From the NCBI RefSeq assembly GCF_000341225.1, contig NZ_ANAC01000001.1:62001-126000 (forward strand): DNA of 64,000 nt. Reading direction: 5' to 3'. Source of the stretch: Nocardiopsis alba DSM 43377 (GTDB lineage: Bacteria; Actinomycetota; Actinomycetes; Streptosporangiales; Streptosporangiaceae). The position numbers and the translations under genes are program-made. Numbering within the stretch: position 1 is the stretch's first letter; each line of letters begins with the position of its first letter. Positions 62,924 to 64,000 of the stretch are shown here, piece by piece. The notes beneath the pieces are model-generated. The model saw nothing but the letters and a program-made list of their open reading frames with translations, was not told the DNA's origin and did no database searches.

Positions 62924-64000
62924 TTGAAGAAGATTATTTTCCTTGTCTCTTCTCTTCTGTTGCTTCTCGGGGTCTCCATGGGGGTGTTGCCGGCCTACCT
63001 GGCCGGGAAGTTCGCGTCGTCGGACCATGAGGCCCCTGAGTGGCTGATCCTGGACGAGGCGGACCAGGTGGTCGAACTCCTGGAGGACGATCCCCGCGGG
63101 CCGGTGCGGGAGCTCTCGACCACGAACAACGGTGTGCTGGCGGTCTTCGACGAGGCGGTCGCCCTGTTCGGCACCGCCCCCGTCGTCGAGGTGTGGAGCC
63201 GACACGACCTGGGCGGGGCGACGGCCGCCGGGGTGACCGCGGACAGGGAACGGGTGGTGGTGGCTTACGAAGGTTCGGCCTTGCTGTCCGGTCGCACGCG
63301 ATGGCTCGTGCTCGAAGCCGACACCGGGAAGGTCATCGACGCGCACTGGACCGCGGAGGCCCCTCAGGGCGTGGTGTCCGTACTGACGGCCGAGGCCAGG
63401 GTCGTGCTCTCCGACGACGGACGGGTCGAGGCCAGGTCGCTGGACGAGGACCGGGAACTGTGGAGCCACGACCAGGGGTGCGAGAACACCGAGGTCGCGG
63501 CCGTGGGGGCACGGGTGACCGTGGTGGGCGTCTGCGGGGACGAGGTGCGGTCGGTGGAGTTGTCCGCCGACACCGGCACGGTGTTGGAGAGCCGTTCCTG
63601 GCCCGGCACCGAGACGCCCGAGTTGCTCGCTCTCACCCCCACGACGATCCCGGGCGGCGTCGACGATCCGGTGGAACGGTTGTTGGGCGGAGAGTGGGCG
63701 GAGGGCTATCTGGACCTCGATGATGCTTTGGGCGAGGCCGACTACCTGCCTCCTCGAGTGGGGGACGACCGAGCGCCGGCCCGTCTTCTCCTGATCGAGG
63801 ACCCTCAGGACGCCCAGAACCGGTTCGCCCTGGAGGTCGCCGGGCTTTTCCTGGAGCAGGGGACGATCGATCCGGAGGACCTCGAAGAGGCGGGGCTCAT
63901 GGTCGACGGAGCTCTGCCCGACACCCTCCAGGGGTGGGACACCGGCGTGGATCTCCAGAGCGCGCGGCTGCACGAGCTGCTCACCGAGGTGGTGGCCGAG
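62924..64000 (+). CDS. Membrane-anchored propeller protein with substrate-like C-terminal module (partial at right edge)
   Basis: Start TTG 62924 (MKKIIFLVSSLLLLLGVSM, GGGG upstream); 359 codons remain open at base 64000. An N-terminal signal anchor is followed by a domain aligning with the 30-35 kb propellers (GPVRELSTTNNGVLAVFDEAVALFG, AAGVTADRERVVVAYEG, LVLEADTGKVIDAHW, DQGCENT...VGVCGDE with the same Cys pair). From about residue 285, DPQDAQNRFALEVAGLFLEQGTIDPEDLEEAGLMVD matches the end of the 837-residue protein. The first ~55 bases are AT-rich and the rest abruptly GC-rich, marking a mosaic gene. Confidence 0.72.
   Translation, partial: MKKIIFLVSSLLLLLGVSMGVLPAYLAGKFASSDHEAPEWLILDEADQVVELLEDDPRGPVRELSTTNNGVLAVFDEAVALFGTAPVVEVWSRHDLGGATAAGVTADRERVVVAYEGSALLSGRTRWLVLEADTGKVIDAHWTAEAPQGVVSVLTAEARVVLSDDGRVEARSLDEDRELWSHDQGCENTEVAAVGARVTVVGVCGDEVRSVELSADTGTVLESRSWPGTETPELLALTPTTIPGGVDDPVERLLGGEWAEGYLDLDDALGEADYLPPRVGDDRAPARLLLIEDPQDAQNRFALEVAGLFLEQGTIDPEDLEEAGLMVDGALPDTLQGWDTGVDLQSARLHELLTEVVAE

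Overview
The window is chromosomal DNA of a high-GC actinomycete. Codon use is strongly G/C-ending and GTG or TTG starts are common. The gene content is actinobacterial: WXG100 proteins with EccC and EccD, a SigR-type sigma factor, PurS/PurQ/PurL, Streptomyces-like 11-bp PHO-box repeats and a 6C-type small RNA. The overall impression is of the Nocardiopsaceae (Nocardiopsis or a relative), but that genus call is inference only.

Layout. 1-4.4 kb: a phosphate-uptake locus on the minus strand (pstB, an atypical winged-helix regulator, pstS, pstC running off the left edge) with two candidate PHO boxes. 4.6-6 kb: thioredoxin and a tandem pair of DUF202 membrane proteins. 6.3-10.9 kb: a small glycan locus (NAD-dependent epimerase, PIG-L deacetylase, WbqC-family protein, divergent processive GT2 glycosyltransferase). 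11-17.3 kb: DUF3817 and SURF1, a 6C-type sRNA, an orphan VapB-like antitoxin, DinB-like, alpha/beta-hydrolase-like and VOC proteins, and an ABC exporter with its XRE regulator. 17.3-25.7 kb: a class II aldolase homologue facing a five-gene glycine-betaine operon (betB, betA, ATPase, double permease, binding lipoprotein) that would both make and import the osmolyte, closed by a strong terminator. 25.8-29.5 kb: a membrane-anchored EEP phosphodiesterase, a RelE/XRE toxin-antitoxin pair, a small membrane protein and a lipoprotein.

29.6-35.6 kb holds an unusual tandem array of four paralogous, membrane-anchored PQQ-like beta-propeller proteins plus the decayed C-terminus of a fifth. The first copy has an apparent one-base frameshift after its lipoprotein signal. 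Two copies share a near-identical 5' block. 35.8-40.7 kb carries purL, purQ and purS interrupted by a membrane protein and an RsbW-type anti-sigma factor. 41-47.7 kb carries a SigR-like sigma factor with no adjacent rsrA, a CPBP protease, an ArsR/VOC operon with a clear palindromic operator, and a 2-oxoacid dehydrogenase operon (E1alpha, E1beta, E2).

48-64 kb runs from an AEC carrier and a GerW/YtfJ protein into a type VII secretion (ESX-like) locus. It contains a lipoprotein, a kinase-like protein that lacks key catalytic residues and has an SGPN-repeat linker and an external Fn3-like domain, a short single-pass protein, two WXG100-type proteins, EccC, divergent EccD, a small helical protein, an AT-rich 837-residue candidate substrate, and finally a partial membrane-anchored propeller protein. 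That last gene combines a propeller like the 30-35 kb array with a C-terminal module homologous to the end of the 837-residue protein, so it ties the propeller family to the secretion locus. This propeller/type VII combination is the most likely undescribed system in the window.
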